DNA of 64,000 nucleotides from contig NZ_CP060495.1 in assembly GCF_014334095.1 (NCBI RefSeq), forward strand, positions 891,001 through 955,000. Direction: 5' to 3'. Below are positions 55,965-64,000 of this stretch, piece after piece (the first letter of the stretch is position 1; the number at the start of each line of letters is the position of its first letter). This stretch comes from Novosphingopyxis iocasae (GTDB lineage: Bacteria > Pseudomonadota > Alphaproteobacteria > Sphingomonadales > Sphingomonadaceae). Under the pieces are notes generated by a model, which was given only the letters and a program-made list of their open reading frames with translations, had not been told where the DNA came from and did not search any database. The position numbers and the translations under genes were made by a program.

Positions 55965-57174
55965 TTTCGCTTATGTCGCGCTCGATCCGGCAGGCAAGGA
56001 ACGCCGCGGACGGATCAGCGCGGCAAACGACGATGCCGCGCGTGAGCGCCTGACCGGCCGCAGCTTCTACGTCGTCAGCTGTGAGCCGGCGCAGGCCAAG
56101 ACCGCGGGACAATCGCTCAATCTCAATTTCGGCGGCCGCAAGCTCGGCACCAAACAACTCACGCTGTTCACCCGCCAGCTCAGCTCGCTGATCCAGGTCA
56201 GCCCGCTCGAAGAGGCGCTGCGCACAATCAGCCGCCAGAACGAGAAGGAACAGGTCCGCGATATTCTCGGTAACGTCCATTCCGGCGTACTCGAAGGCCA
56301 GCGACTGTCCGAAGCCATGAAGCACGAGCCCAAGAGCTTTCCGCCGCTTTACCGTGCCATGGTGTCCGCCGGCGAAACGTCCGGATCGCTGCCGCAGATT
56401 GCGGAGCGCCTGGCCAATCTGCTCGAACGGCAGGCGGAGATGCGCGGCAAGTTGATCGGCGCGCTTGCTTACCCCATCGTACTCGCGATCGTCGCCATGC
56501 TGGTGGTGGTCGGGCTGATGGTCTCTGTCGTGCCGCGCGTGGTCGAGCAGTTCGATAATGTCGATCAGCAATTGCCGCTGATCACCCGCATCGTGATCGG
56601 TATATCCGCATTTCTCGCCGCCTATTGGTGGGTGATTGCGCTCCTCATGGTGGCGCTTGGCGTGCTCCTCTGGCGCATGCTGAAAGAGCCGAAATTCCGC
56701 TACGGTTTCGATGCGATGCTGCTGCGCCTTCCGCTACTCGGGCGTCTGCTGCGCGATCTTCACGCCGCCCGGATGGCGCGCACCATGAGTACGATGGTCG
56801 CCTCCCGCCTCCCCGTGCTCGAAGGCCTGCGTCTGACATCGCAAACCGTGCGCAACAGTGTCCTTAAGGAAGCGACCGAGGGTATTGTCGAGGCGATCCG
56901 CGGCGGCGGCAGTTTGTCGGGCGCCATGCGCAGTGCGGGCGTATTTCCGCCGCTGCTCGTGTACCTCGCGGCGAGCGGCGAAAGCAGTGGCCAGCTCGAT
57001 ACGATGCTGGAGCGTGCCGCCGACTATCTGGAGCGGGAATTCGACAACTTCACCTCTACCGCGCTATCGCTACTCGAGCCGCTGATCATCGTGGTGATGG
57101 GCGGCATGGTCGCCGTCATCATCCTGTCCATCCTGCTGCCTATCCTGCAGCTTCAGAATTTTACCGGAGCCTAG
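55957..57174 (+). CDS. gspF: Type II secretion inner-membrane protein GspF
   Basis: ATG 55957 (MPDFAYVALDPAGKERRGRI) is chosen because GAGG lies 7-8 bases before it, whereas ATG 55951 has poor spacing. The 405-residue platform protein has the paired GspF domains (FTRQLSSLIQVSPLEEALRT and ARTMSTMVASRLPVLEGLRL). It has three transmembrane helices: AYPIVLAIVAMLVVVGLMVS, LAAYWWVIALLMVALGVLLW, and a C-terminal one (PLIIVVMGGMVAVIILSILL). It contacts GspE and helps extrude pseudopilins. Confidence 0.95.
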   Translation: MPDFAYVALDPAGKERRGRISAANDDAARERLTGRSFYVVSCEPAQAKTAGQSLNLNFGGRKLGTKQLTLFTRQLSSLIQVSPLEEALRTISRQNEKEQVRDILGNVHSGVLEGQRLSEAMKHEPKSFPPLYRAMVSAGETSGSLPQIAERLANLLERQAEMRGKLIGALAYPIVLAIVAMLVVVGLMVSVVPRVVEQFDNVDQQLPLITRIVIGISAFLAAYWWVIALLMVALGVLLWRMLKEPKFRYGFDAMLLRLPLLGRLLRDLHAARMARTMSTMVASRLPVLEGLRLTSQTVRNSVLKEATEGIVEAIRGGGSLSGAMRSAGVFPPLLVYLAASGESSGQLDTMLERAADYLEREFDNFTSTALSLLEPLIIVVMGGMVAVIILSILLPILQLQNFTGA

Positions 57175-57185
57175 AGGTCCCCCTT

Positions 57186-57656
57186 ATGTTCAAGTCCTTC
57201 CTCAAGCGCGCCCTCGCCGCCCGCCGCCGCAAGCTGCTGGGCCCAGAAGCGAACGGCTTCACCCTGGTGGAGCTGATGGTGGTGATATTCATCATCGGCC
57301 TGCTCGCCACCGTGGTCATCATCAACGTGCTGCCCAGCCAGGACCGCGCCATGGTAACGAAAGCGCAGGCGGACATCGCGATCCTAGGTCAGGCGCTTGA
57401 ACAATATCGGCTCGACAATCTGACTTATCCGTCCGCCGGTGACGGCCTCCAAGCGCTGGTTTCCGCCCCCGCCGGCCTCGCCCAGCCCGCGCGCTACCGC
57501 CGCGGCGGCTATATTCAGCGTCTGCCGGAAGATCCCTGGGGCCGCCCCTATCAGTATCAGAACCCCGGACCGGACGGCGGCCCGGCAGTGTTCTCCTTCG
57601 GCGCAGACGGCGCGCCGGGCGGCAGCGATCTGGACGCTGACATTTATCAGAAGTGA
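57186..57656 (+). CDS. gspG: Major pseudopilin GspG
   Basis: The 156-residue prepseudopilin has a fairly long, basic leader before the prepilin peptidase site G|FTLVELMVVIFIIGLLATVV. Glu5 of the mature protein is present. The C-terminal part with GRPYQYQNPGPDGGPAVFSF and GADGAPGGSDLDAD contains the calcium-loop region typical of GspG. It is the main subunit of the pseudopilus. Its stop overlaps the gspH start by 4 bases. Confidence 0.95.
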   Translation: MFKSFLKRALAARRRKLLGPEANGFTLVELMVVIFIIGLLATVVIINVLPSQDRAMVTKAQADIAILGQALEQYRLDNLTYPSAGDGLQALVSAPAGLAQPARYRRGGYIQRLPEDPWGRPYQYQNPGPDGGPAVFSFGADGAPGGSDLDADIYQK

Positions 57657-58159
57657 TCAGGCGCCGGAAAACCCGGGACATGACAAACACCGCTCCGTCT
57701 GCAGTGCCCGGTAGCGGCAGCGAACGCGGCTTCACGCTGGTGGAGCTGATGGTGGTGATCTTCATCATCGGTCTCGGCGCCGCCGCGGTGGTGCTGAACC
57801 TGCCGGGCGACGAACGTGCCATCAGCGATGATTCCAGCCGGTTCGCTGCGCGCGTCGCCGCCATTCGCGATGAGGCGATCCTGCAATCGCGCGGCATGGC
57901 CGTGTGGGTTGCGCCATCGGGCTACGGCTTCGAACAGCGCGTGAACGGGGCGTGGGAGCCGGTGAACGATCACGCGATGCGCAGCACGAATTGGAGCTCG
58001 GGCACGCAGGCGGTTACTGGCGAGAGCGACGGTCAAGCGCGCATCAGCTTCGACAGCACTGGCCTTCCCAGCGGCCCACTCGACGTCAAACTGGTGCGCG
58101 GAGACCGCGAGACGTTGGTGCGTATCGATGGCGCCGGAGAGGTAAGCGTCGGTGGGTAA
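57653..58159 (+). CDS. gspH: Minor pseudopilin GspH
   Basis: A 168-residue prepseudopilin with the peptidase site G|FTLVELMVVIFIIGLGAAAV after a 25-30-residue leader. The start is GTG 57653 in overlap with gspG; ATG 57680 is an alternative. The C-terminal domain (DEAILQSRGMAVWVAPSGYG, VRIDGAGEVSVGG) is the GspH beta-sandwich. GspH sits near the tip of the pseudopilus. Confidence 0.9.
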   Translation: MIRRRKTRDMTNTAPSAVPGSGSERGFTLVELMVVIFIIGLGAAAVVLNLPGDERAISDDSSRFAARVAAIRDEAILQSRGMAVWVAPSGYGFEQRVNGAWEPVNDHAMRSTNWSSGTQAVTGESDGQARISFDSTGLPSGPLDVKLVRGDRETLVRIDGAGEVSVGG

Positions 58160-58565
58160 GCGCCGCCCCTTAGAAGCCGAAGTGTCTGCGAAGCCATCTC
58201 ATCGGAACTCCGAACAAGGCTTCACGCTGCTCGAGATGATGGTCGCGCTCGCTGTCTTCTCTCTGGCAGCGCTCGCGCTCATCCGTCTGCAGGCCTACAC
58301 GATCCGTACGGCAAGCGATGTCGAGCGCGTGACCATGGAGCGGATCGTCGCGCAGAACATCGCCACCGATCTGCTCACCGATCCGTCGCCACCATCGCTC
58401 GGCACCGAACAGGGCGTGCAAACCAATGGTGGCGTTCCCTGGGCTTGGCAGACCGAGACCAGCATGACCGCCGATGCGCGCATCATGCGGATCGATATCG
58501 GCGTGGCCAGTCCGGACGGCGGATCGCCCTATATCCTTACGGTCGTGCGACCGCTCCAGCTGTGA
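58152..58565 (+). CDS. gspI: Minor pseudopilin GspI
   Basis: A 137-residue prepseudopilin with the site G|FTLLEMMVALAVFSLAALAL, the Glu5 of the mature form and the RLQAYTIRTASDVERVTMER continuation. The C-terminal part (AWQTETSMTADARIMRIDIG, YILTVVRPLQL) matches the short GspI fold. It starts with GTG, overlapping gspH by 8 bases. It nucleates the tip complex with GspJ and GspK. Confidence 0.9.
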   Translation: MGKRRPLEAEVSAKPSHRNSEQGFTLLEMMVALAVFSLAALALIRLQAYTIRTASDVERVTMERIVAQNIATDLLTDPSPPSLGTEQGVQTNGGVPWAWQTETSMTADARIMRIDIGVASPDGGSPYILTVVRPLQL

Positions 58566-59230
58566 CAGCGCGCCCGGCCCGCCCCAATGGCTTCACGCTG
58601 ATCGAGCTTCTTGTCGCGCTGTTCATCTTCGCGCTGCTGTCGGCCGCCGGGCTAACGCTACTGCGTACCAGCACCACCGGACAGGAAGTGCTGCAGAACC
58701 GTCTGGAGCAATTGTCGATCGTGAACCGCACTGTCGGCGCCTTGTCGGCAGATCTTTTGCAGGCGGTGCCGCGCATGGCGCGCAACGATCTGGGCGATCC
58801 CCTGCCCGCCTTCACCGCGGGCGGCGGCGCGGTGCCGGGTGAGCTGTTTGCCTTTACGCGCGCAGGGTGGAGCAATTACGATCAGAGCCCGCGCTCCTCA
58901 TTACAACGCGTCGCCTACAGCCTGCAGGACGGCGCGCTCCGTCGCACGGGCTGGCCGATGCTCGATGGCGCCGCGCCGGGCCCGCCCGCGACGCTGATGA
59001 ATGGCGTCGAGACGGCGACGCTGCGCTATCGCGGCTATGACGGCAGCTGGCGGACCGACTGGACGCCCGCCGACCCTGCCGAGATGCCGCGCGCGGTGGA
59101 GTTGATCGTCAAGCCCACCGGCATGGCCGAAATCCGCCTCAGCCTGATGGTCGGTCCGCAGGGGCGCCCCGACCCGAACCAGCAGGGGGTTGATTTCACA
59201 CCCGAAAGCCCGGCGGATTTCTTCCGATGA
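58562..59230 (+). CDS. gspJ: Minor pseudopilin GspJ
   Basis: The true start is GTG 58562 in a GTGA overlap with gspI, since the upstream frame overlaps gspI out of phase. The 222-residue precursor has a short leader, the cleavage site G|FTLIELLVALFIFALLSAAG, and a C-terminal region with VARYSLQ-like VAYSLQDGALRRTGWPMLDG and YRGYDGSWRTDW, typical of GspJ. It forms the tip complex with GspI and GspK. Confidence 0.9.
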   Translation: MTARPARPNGFTLIELLVALFIFALLSAAGLTLLRTSTTGQEVLQNRLEQLSIVNRTVGALSADLLQAVPRMARNDLGDPLPAFTAGGGAVPGELFAFTRAGWSNYDQSPRSSLQRVAYSLQDGALRRTGWPMLDGAAPGPPATLMNGVETATLRYRGYDGSWRTDWTPADPAEMPRAVELIVKPTGMAEIRLSLMVGPQGRPDPNQQGVDFTPESPADFFR

Positions 59231-60231
59231 GCGATCCCGGCTCCCCGCCCCCGCGCCCGCCCGAAAATGGCGTGGCCCTGCTCACCGTGCTGTTGCTCGT
59301 CGCGGTCATGGCGGTGATTGCGGCGACTGCGCTCGACCGGTTGCAGCTTTCCACCCGGCTTGCCGCCAATGCCGGTTCGGTGACGCAGGCCCGCGCCTTC
59401 GCGCTCGCCGCCGAACAGATCGCCACCGCGCGGATCGAGGATCTGGTGGCGGCAGACGCGGCGCAGACCACGCTGCAAGGCGGTTGGATGGGCACCCCGC
59501 GCGAGCTACCGATCCCCGGCGGTACCGCGGTGGCCACCGTGCGTGACGGGGGCAATTGCTTCAACCTCAACAGCCTGGTGAAGGAAGATCGCAGCGGGGC
59601 ATACATCTCCGCGCCCTTCGCCTTGCAACAGTTCGTGAAGCTAATGGAAACCGTCGGGATCGGACGCGACGCGGCTTATGTCATCGCCACCTCTGCCGCC
59701 GACTGGATCGACAGCGATCAGGCGCCGATCCCCGGCGGCGCGGAGGACAGCTATTATCAGGGGCTGGAGACGCCGTATCGCCCGCCCAACCATCTGATGC
59801 AGAGCGCCAGCGAACTGCGCGCGGTGAACGGGGTGACGCCGGAATATTGGCAGCTTCTGAAACCCTGGGTCTGCGCGCTGCCGGTGGCCGAGCTGTCGCC
59901 GATCAACGTCAACACCCTGCTGCCCGATCAGGCGCCTTTGCTCGCCATGCTGATCCCGCAAGGCAATCTCGATCTACGTGCCGCGAGCGCCTATCTCGCG
60001 CGGCGGCCGGAGGGCGGATGGGGCAGCCTGCCGAATTTCTGGTCCGCCCCTTTCCTCAAGGAACTCGACCCGCGAAACGAAGCGACCACCCAGACGAAGC
60101 TTAAAACGGAATGGTTTACCCTCGACGCCGTGATCTCCTTGGGCAATAGCGAGGTAAGGGAGCGGGCGCTGATCGATGCGCGGCAGGCACCCGTCCGGGT
60201 TCTTTGGCGCGATTGGGGGGAAGATGCATGA
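59227..60231 (+). CDS. gspK: Minor pseudopilin GspK
   Basis: The 334-residue protein has the GspK-type leader and cleavage site G|VALLTVLLLVAVMAVIAATA, which lacks the usual Glu5, as in other GspK proteins. A large globular domain with NCFNLNSLVKEDRSGAYISA, ADWIDSDQAPIPGGAEDSYY and SPINVNTLLPDQAPLLAML follows. It caps the pseudopilus tip. It overlaps gspJ and gspL by 4 bases each. Confidence 0.92.
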   Translation: MSDPGSPPPRPPENGVALLTVLLLVAVMAVIAATALDRLQLSTRLAANAGSVTQARAFALAAEQIATARIEDLVAADAAQTTLQGGWMGTPRELPIPGGTAVATVRDGGNCFNLNSLVKEDRSGAYISAPFALQQFVKLMETVGIGRDAAYVIATSAADWIDSDQAPIPGGAEDSYYQGLETPYRPPNHLMQSASELRAVNGVTPEYWQLLKPWVCALPVAELSPINVNTLLPDQAPLLAMLIPQGNLDLRAASAYLARRPEGGWGSLPNFWSAPFLKELDPRNEATTQTKLKTEWFTLDAVISLGNSEVRERALIDARQAPVRVLWRDWGEDA

Positions 60232-61358
60232 GCGGCGCTGACGGCCTGATCGTCACCCTTCCGCTCGGCGGGGACGAGGCGCTGCATTGGTGGCGGCTCG
60301 ACGACGGCATCATTACGCAGCGCGGCCAGAACGAGGACGTGCGCGATGCCGCAGGCCTGCCATCCGCCACGCCTGGCGAGCGTATCATGGCAATCGCCCC
60401 GACAGAGCTTACCTTCGTGAACTGGCTCGCCTTCCCCGATCTCAAACCGAGGCAGGCCGAGGGCGCTGCACGGGTCGAAGCGGCGCGCCGGGGCATCGGC
60501 GGAGCGGACGCCAATCACGCCGCCACCCGCGCGCTGGAGGATGAGGACGGCACGGTGCTCACCGCGACCATCGCGCCCGCAGCCTTGTCGGGCGGCCTCG
60601 CGCACCTTCAGGCCATAGGGATCGATCCGGATTTCGTGACGCCCGTCGGCCTCCTCGTCCAGCCGGGTGACGAGGACGACTGGCTGGAGGCCGAAATCGG
60701 CGGCGAGCGCTTTCTGCGCTCCTCACGCCAAGTGCTTCCCGCCGAGGACGCGCTGGTTGCCGCGGTGGCCGGGGATATCCGGCCCGTCGTGCTGAACGAT
60801 GAGGAGGCGGATGCGGCTCTGGAGATCGCCTTTTCCGATCCGCCGCTCAACCTTCGTCAAGGACGTTTTGCCAAGCGCCGCCGCGCGCAGGGAATGGGCA
60901 AGCGGCAATGGCAGCTGATCGCCATCACCCTGGCGCTGGCCGTCCTCGCAACGCTCCTGATCGCGCTGGTCACGCTCGCCAAATACAGCTTCGGCGCAGA
61001 TCAGCAGGACGCCGCCGCGCTTGCGCAAGCGCGCACGATCGTTCCCGAGGCGAACGATCTGGAAAGTGCCGAACGCGCGCTTGATGCATTGCTGATCGGA
61101 CGCGGCGGCGGAGCCAGCTTCGGCGCCTCCGCCGCTGCGCTGTTCCAGGCGGTGCAGAGCGCACCGGACGTCACCATCCAGCGCGTCGCTTACGGCCCGG
61201 ACGGCACGCTCAGCGCGACGCTCGCGGCACCGCAGCCCGATCAGTTGAACCAGGTGCTCGTCCCGCTGCAGACCAGCATGGGTTATGTCATCACGCAGGC
61301 ACCGCATCAGGGCGCCGAGGGAGGAACGGTGATCGACATCACCGTACGCGCGCCATGA
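60228..61358 (+). CDS. gspL: Type II secretion platform protein GspL
   Basis: ATG 60228 overlaps the gspK stop (ATGA), giving 376 residues. The N-terminal cytoplasmic domain is actin-like and binds GspE. A single transmembrane helix follows (WQLIAITLALAVLATLLIAL, about residue 227), then a periplasmic ferredoxin-like C-terminal domain ending in GGTVIDITVRAP. GspL sequences are divergent, and assignment here rests on layout, order and length. It overlaps gspM by 4 bases. Confidence 0.85.
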   Translation: MSGADGLIVTLPLGGDEALHWWRLDDGIITQRGQNEDVRDAAGLPSATPGERIMAIAPTELTFVNWLAFPDLKPRQAEGAARVEAARRGIGGADANHAATRALEDEDGTVLTATIAPAALSGGLAHLQAIGIDPDFVTPVGLLVQPGDEDDWLEAEIGGERFLRSSRQVLPAEDALVAAVAGDIRPVVLNDEEADAALEIAFSDPPLNLRQGRFAKRRRAQGMGKRQWQLIAITLALAVLATLLIALVTLAKYSFGADQQDAAALAQARTIVPEANDLESAERALDALLIGRGGGASFGASAAALFQAVQSAPDVTIQRVAYGPDGTLSATLAAPQPDQLNQVLVPLQTSMGYVITQAPHQGAEGGTVIDITVRAP

Positions 61359-61837
61359 TAACCCGATCACGCGACTGGTATCTCGGACGCACCCGGCGCG
61401 AACAGGTGCTGCTCGCAGCCGCCGGTGCGATCTGCGCGATCGTGATCGCGGTCTTCCTGATCGCGATCCCGCTGAACAATGGCATCGACAGCGCGAAGGG
61501 CCGCTATGAAGAGGCGGTGGTCCGCCATGGACGGATCGCGGCCAAGGTCGATCTGCTTGCCGGGGAGGACGAGGCGACGGGCCGTCCGCCAAGCGGTCCG
61601 CTGGTCGATTTCATCCGGCAAAGCGCCGAGGCTGCGGGCTTCACCCTTGATGCCGCTGATCCCGCAGGGGCCGGCCAGGTATCAATCCGGATCGCGTCGG
61701 CAACGCCCGAGGCCCTGTTCGGCTGGCTCGGCGGCCTTGAGACGCGCGGCATCGCCGTCCAGAATTTGACCGTCGATCCCGTAGAGGGGGCTCCCGGCAC
61801 CATCAGCGTCAGTGCAACCTTGCGGGGGGCATCGTGA
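61355..61837 (+). CDS. gspM: Type II secretion platform protein GspM
   Basis: A 160-residue protein with one transmembrane helix (about 24-44, AAGAICAIVIAVFLIAIP), a coiled region, and a periplasmic domain ending in VDPVEGAPGTISVSATLRG. The assignment to GspM is mainly by position between gspL and gspN and by this architecture. GspM stabilises GspL in the inner-membrane platform. Confidence 0.82.
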   Translation: MITRSRDWYLGRTRREQVLLAAAGAICAIVIAVFLIAIPLNNGIDSAKGRYEEAVVRHGRIAAKVDLLAGEDEATGRPPSGPLVDFIRQSAEAAGFTLDAADPAGAGQVSIRIASATPEALFGWLGGLETRGIAVQNLTVDPVEGAPGTISVSATLRGAS

Positions 61838-62604
61838 AACTACCACGGCTGGTGAGCAGAACAACGACGAGGAAAACGGGCGATGCTGCGCCAGCGCGCC
61901 CTAGGCTCGTGCTGACCTCCGTCGTCCTGTTCCTGCTTCTCCTAATCATCTTCATGCCGCTGCGCGCGGCGCTGGGCGCTGCCGATCTGGGGTCGCGCGG
62001 CATCGGCGCGCGGGAGGCGGGCGGCCTGGTGTGGAACGGCTATATCAACGATCTGACCGTGGGTGATACCACCATCGGAGGGGTCGGTGCCGCGCTTCGC
62101 CCGTTGCCATTGTTCATCGGCCAGTTGCGTTTCCATCTGGAGCGCCCCGGAACGATCGGACGCCCGGCCATCAATGCGGACCTTATCAGCGGCATCGGCC
62201 GCTTCGGCGTGGAGAATGCGAACATGACGCTGCCGGCGGCCAGCCTGTTCGGCGCGCTTCCCCTCGGCGAGTTCAACCTTCAGGATGTCGAGGTCAGCTT
62301 TGTCGGCAATCGTTGCAACCACGCGGAAGGCACCGTGCGGGCCAGCGTAACGGCGGTACTGCCGGGGCTCGACCTGCCCGGTGGGATGGTCGGCACCTTG
62401 CGCTGCGATGGCGGTGCCCTTCTGGTCCCGCTGGCCAGTCAGACGGGCATGGAAATGCTGGATCTGCGTATTTTTGGCGATGGAAACTATACCACCAGGC
62501 TAAAACTGGGCGGCGACCGGGCGGCGATGGCCGGCGCCCTGGCCGCTGCCGGATTGCAGGATAATGGGGACGGCTTCGTGCTCGAGAGCGAGGGGCAGTT
62601 CTGA
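61834..62604 (+). CDS. gspN: Type II secretion protein GspN
   Basis: The 256-residue protein starts with GTG in overlap with gspM. It has one N-terminal transmembrane helix (LVLTSVVLFLLLLIIFMPLR, about 25-45) and a periplasmic domain. The GspN signature includes GLVWNGYINDLTVGDTTIGG, LQDVEVSFVGNRCNHAEGTV and LRCDGGALLVPLAS, with paired cysteines. Not all T2SS clusters carry gspN, and its role is poorly known. It ends at a stop overlapped by the gspO start. Confidence 0.85.
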   Translation: MKLPRLVSRTTTRKTGDAAPARPRLVLTSVVLFLLLLIIFMPLRAALGAADLGSRGIGAREAGGLVWNGYINDLTVGDTTIGGVGAALRPLPLFIGQLRFHLERPGTIGRPAINADLISGIGRFGVENANMTLPAASLFGALPLGEFNLQDVEVSFVGNRCNHAEGTVRASVTAVLPGLDLPGGMVGTLRCDGGALLVPLASQTGMEMLDLRIFGDGNYTTRLKLGGDRAAMAGALAAAGLQDNGDGFVLESEGQF

Positions 62605-63371
62605 GCAGCCTTACCACGACGCTTTCCACGGTCCCGCCCTGGATCTGGGCGCTGATCTTCGGTGTGCTCGGCGCGATTTTCGGCAGTTTTCTGGCGACGC
62701 TTTGCCTTCGCTGGCCGCAAGGACGCAGCGTGCTGACAGGGCGTTCGGCATGCGACCATTGCGGGCGAGTTCTGGGAGCGGCGGATCTGGTGCCACTGCT
62801 CTCTGCCCTCATCGCCCACGGGCGCTGCCGAAGCTGCGGCGCGCCCATCGACACCACGCATATGCAGATCGAATTTGCCGCATTCCTAGCGGGCGCGGGA
62901 GCCTTTCTGCTACTCCCTCCCGAGGCCGCTGCTGCCTGGGCGGTGATGACATGGCTGCTGATCCCGCTGATCTGGCTGGACTATCGCTATCTCTGGTTGC
63001 CGAACCCGCTTGTGCTGCTTCTCACTGCCGCAGGGGCTGCACTAGGCGGTTTCCTCAGCAATCTCGGGCTGGCCGACAGGATCATCGGCGGCGTGGCGGG
63101 CTGGGCGGTGCTCGCCGCGATTGCCGCCCTCTATCGCCGCGCGCGGGGCCAGGAAGGCCTCGGCCAGGGCGATCCCAAGCTGCTCGGGGCGCTGGGCCTA
63201 TGGCTCGGCTGGCAGGCGCTGCCGTTTCTGCTGCTTCTCGCCAGCGGACTCGGTCTCGCGCTTGCCTTGCTGCGCGCCCGCGCGCAGCCACTGGCGCAGC
63301 AGAAAATTCCGCTCGGCAGCGCGCTGGGGATGGCGGCCATGCTGATCGCTCTGCTGCCCGGCATCGTCTGA
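62601..63371 (+). CDS. gspO: Prepilin peptidase GspO (A24 family)
   Basis: The enzyme cleaves pseudopilin leaders in the inner membrane. Two CxxC pairs (CDHC, CRSC) form the zinc lobe. The catalytic Asp residues lie in IPLIWLDYRYLWLPNP and GLGQGDPKLLGALG. It has about eight membrane helices. The only common start in frame is GTG 62664, but that would delete most of the first helix before FGSFLATLCLRWP. A CTG at 62601, overlapping the gspN stop as CTGA and with AGGGG 5-6 bases upstream, would restore it. I use that start, with caution. Confidence 0.82.
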   Translation: MSSLTTTLSTVPPWIWALIFGVLGAIFGSFLATLCLRWPQGRSVLTGRSACDHCGRVLGAADLVPLLSALIAHGRCRSCGAPIDTTHMQIEFAAFLAGAGAFLLLPPEAAAAWAVMTWLLIPLIWLDYRYLWLPNPLVLLLTAAGAALGGFLSNLGLADRIIGGVAGWAVLAAIAALYRRARGQEGLGQGDPKLLGALGLWLGWQALPFLLLLASGLGLALALLRARAQPLAQQKIPLGSALGMAAMLIALLPGIV

Positions 63372-63425
63372 GGGCCGGTCCAAAACGGATCAGACAGCGC
63401 TGGTTCGCCGGTCGGGGCGCACCTA

Positions 63426-63701
63426 ATGGCACGATTGATGAAAATCGAAGACTCTGCCCCGCATTTCCCTCCCAGCGGCGTCCGCTATGATCCGTTCGAT
63501 CTGCTCGACAGCACCGGGGAGTTGCTGGTCCATTCCATGCGGCTCGCGATCCGGCAACGCGCGCGCGATGAGGATATCCCTGCCCTTCTGCGTGAGCTTG
63601 CCGATCTGCTGGATGCTCATGTCGACGGCAGCGGACAGGACATCATGCTCTATTATCTTGCGGCACGCCTGCGCGAACGCGCCGACAAGCCCCTCGACTA
63701 G
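63426..63701 (+). CDS. Small protein of unknown function
   Basis: A 91-residue soluble, largely helical protein (LDSTGELLVHSMRLAIRQRA, DIPALLRELADLLDAHVDGS). No domain is recognised. It follows gspO by 54 bases and is close to the LuxR-type gene, so it may belong to the end of the T2SS operon. The composition and absence of a signal peptide suggest a cytoplasmic role. Confidence 0.55.
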   Translation: MARLMKIEDSAPHFPPSGVRYDPFDLLDSTGELLVHSMRLAIRQRARDEDIPALLRELADLLDAHVDGSGQDIMLYYLAARLRERADKPLD

Positions 63702-63728
63702 GCAGGCGGGGACGGTAATGTCCGCGCG

Positions 63729-64000
63729 ATGACAACGCGACTCAGCGAAAAGGAAATCGATTGCCTGCGCGGCGTGGCCGAGCTGAAAAGCTCGAAGCAG
63801 ATCGCGCGTGAGCTGGATGTCTCGTCGCACACCGTGGATGCGCGGTTGAAGCGAGCGATTGCGAAACTCGGCGCGGCAGATCGCTTCGATGCAGCCAGAA
63901 TATTCCAGGCGATCGAAGATTCCGAAAATTCCAGCGGACCCCAGAATGCACGCTCCGCCGCGGCGTTCGAGGCTCCGGATGCCTCTGAAGAAGAGGTCCG
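63729..64000 (+). CDS. LuxR-type helix-turn-helix regulator (partial, runs off right edge)
   Basis: The 90 visible residues open with a GerE/LuxR-type DNA-binding domain: LSEKEIDCLRGVAELKSSKQ, then IARELDVSSHTVDARLKRAI (recognition helix) and KLGAADRFDAARI. The domain is at the N-terminus rather than the C-terminus as in most LuxR proteins, a design common in sphingomonad small regulators. The remainder to the right is cut off. It is 27 bases after the small unknown gene. Quorum-related control is not implied by the domain alone. Confidence 0.8.
   Translation, partial: MTTRLSEKEIDCLRGVAELKSSKQIARELDVSSHTVDARLKRAIAKLGAADRFDAARIFQAIEDSENSSGPQNARSAAAFEAPDASEEEV

Overview
The window looks like a chromosome segment of a GC-rich alphaproteobacterium, most likely Sphingomonadales. 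The signs are overlapping ATGA-coupled genes, two large TonB-dependent receptors, a complete gspC-O type II secretion cluster with gspN, a DUF3034 protein, and an RpfF/RpfC-type diffusible-signal locus. No rRNA, intact tRNA or CRISPR array was seen.

Region 1 (1-17.8 kb) is accessory and stress-related. A minus-strand operon runs ferritin-like DUF892 protein, glycosyltransferase, acyl-CoA dehydrogenase, PIG-L deacetylase and NodS-like methyltransferase. Divergent from it is a tight five-gene operon: large catalase, SRPBCC protein, zinc alcohol dehydrogenase, SDR, DUF389 membrane protein. A decayed DUF892 paralogue and a hydrolase fragment follow. Then come a small lipoprotein, a Crp/Fnr regulator with an FNR-type site just downstream, and two PRC/DUF2382 stress proteins. 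After these are an S1/P1 nuclease, a VOC protein, a MarR-like regulator and an SRAP (HMCES/YedK) protein.

Region 2 (17.8-27.25 kb) is mobile. It holds two unknown genes, two DnaQ-fold exonucleases, a pair of tandem tyrosine-recombinase-like genes (about 509 and 992 aa) and a dead IS3-family relic. It ends with a 25-bp copy of a tRNA 3' end (probably tRNA-Pro) ending in CCA, which reads as an attachment-site scar. No intact tRNA partner lies to the left, so the island may extend beyond the window start.

Region 3 (27.3-40.5 kb) is core-like. It has a siderophore-uptake operon with a Fur-like box, a methyltransferase, an HDAC-family amidohydrolase and proline iminopeptidase. Next is an envelope/redox cluster: membrane GGDEF-EAL protein, periplasmic cupredoxin, DUF3034 protein and an exported truncated globin. 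A CPA1 antiporter closes the region.

Region 4 (40.6-46.2 kb) is a DSF quorum-sensing locus. A receiver-PAS-GGDEF-EAL regulator and an RpfC-like hybrid kinase form an operon that converges on rpfF. This is the Xanthomonas rpfG(H)C/rpfF layout, with a GGDEF-EAL output in place of HD-GYP.

Region 5 (46.5-64 kb) holds a surface-type lipoprotein (ElpS-like by context), a TonB-dependent receptor and a twelve-gene gspC-N plus prepilin peptidase cluster. A perfect PhoB-type direct repeat lies just upstream of gspC, suggesting a phosphate-starvation secretion system. A small unknown gene and the start of a LuxR-type HTH gene end the window.
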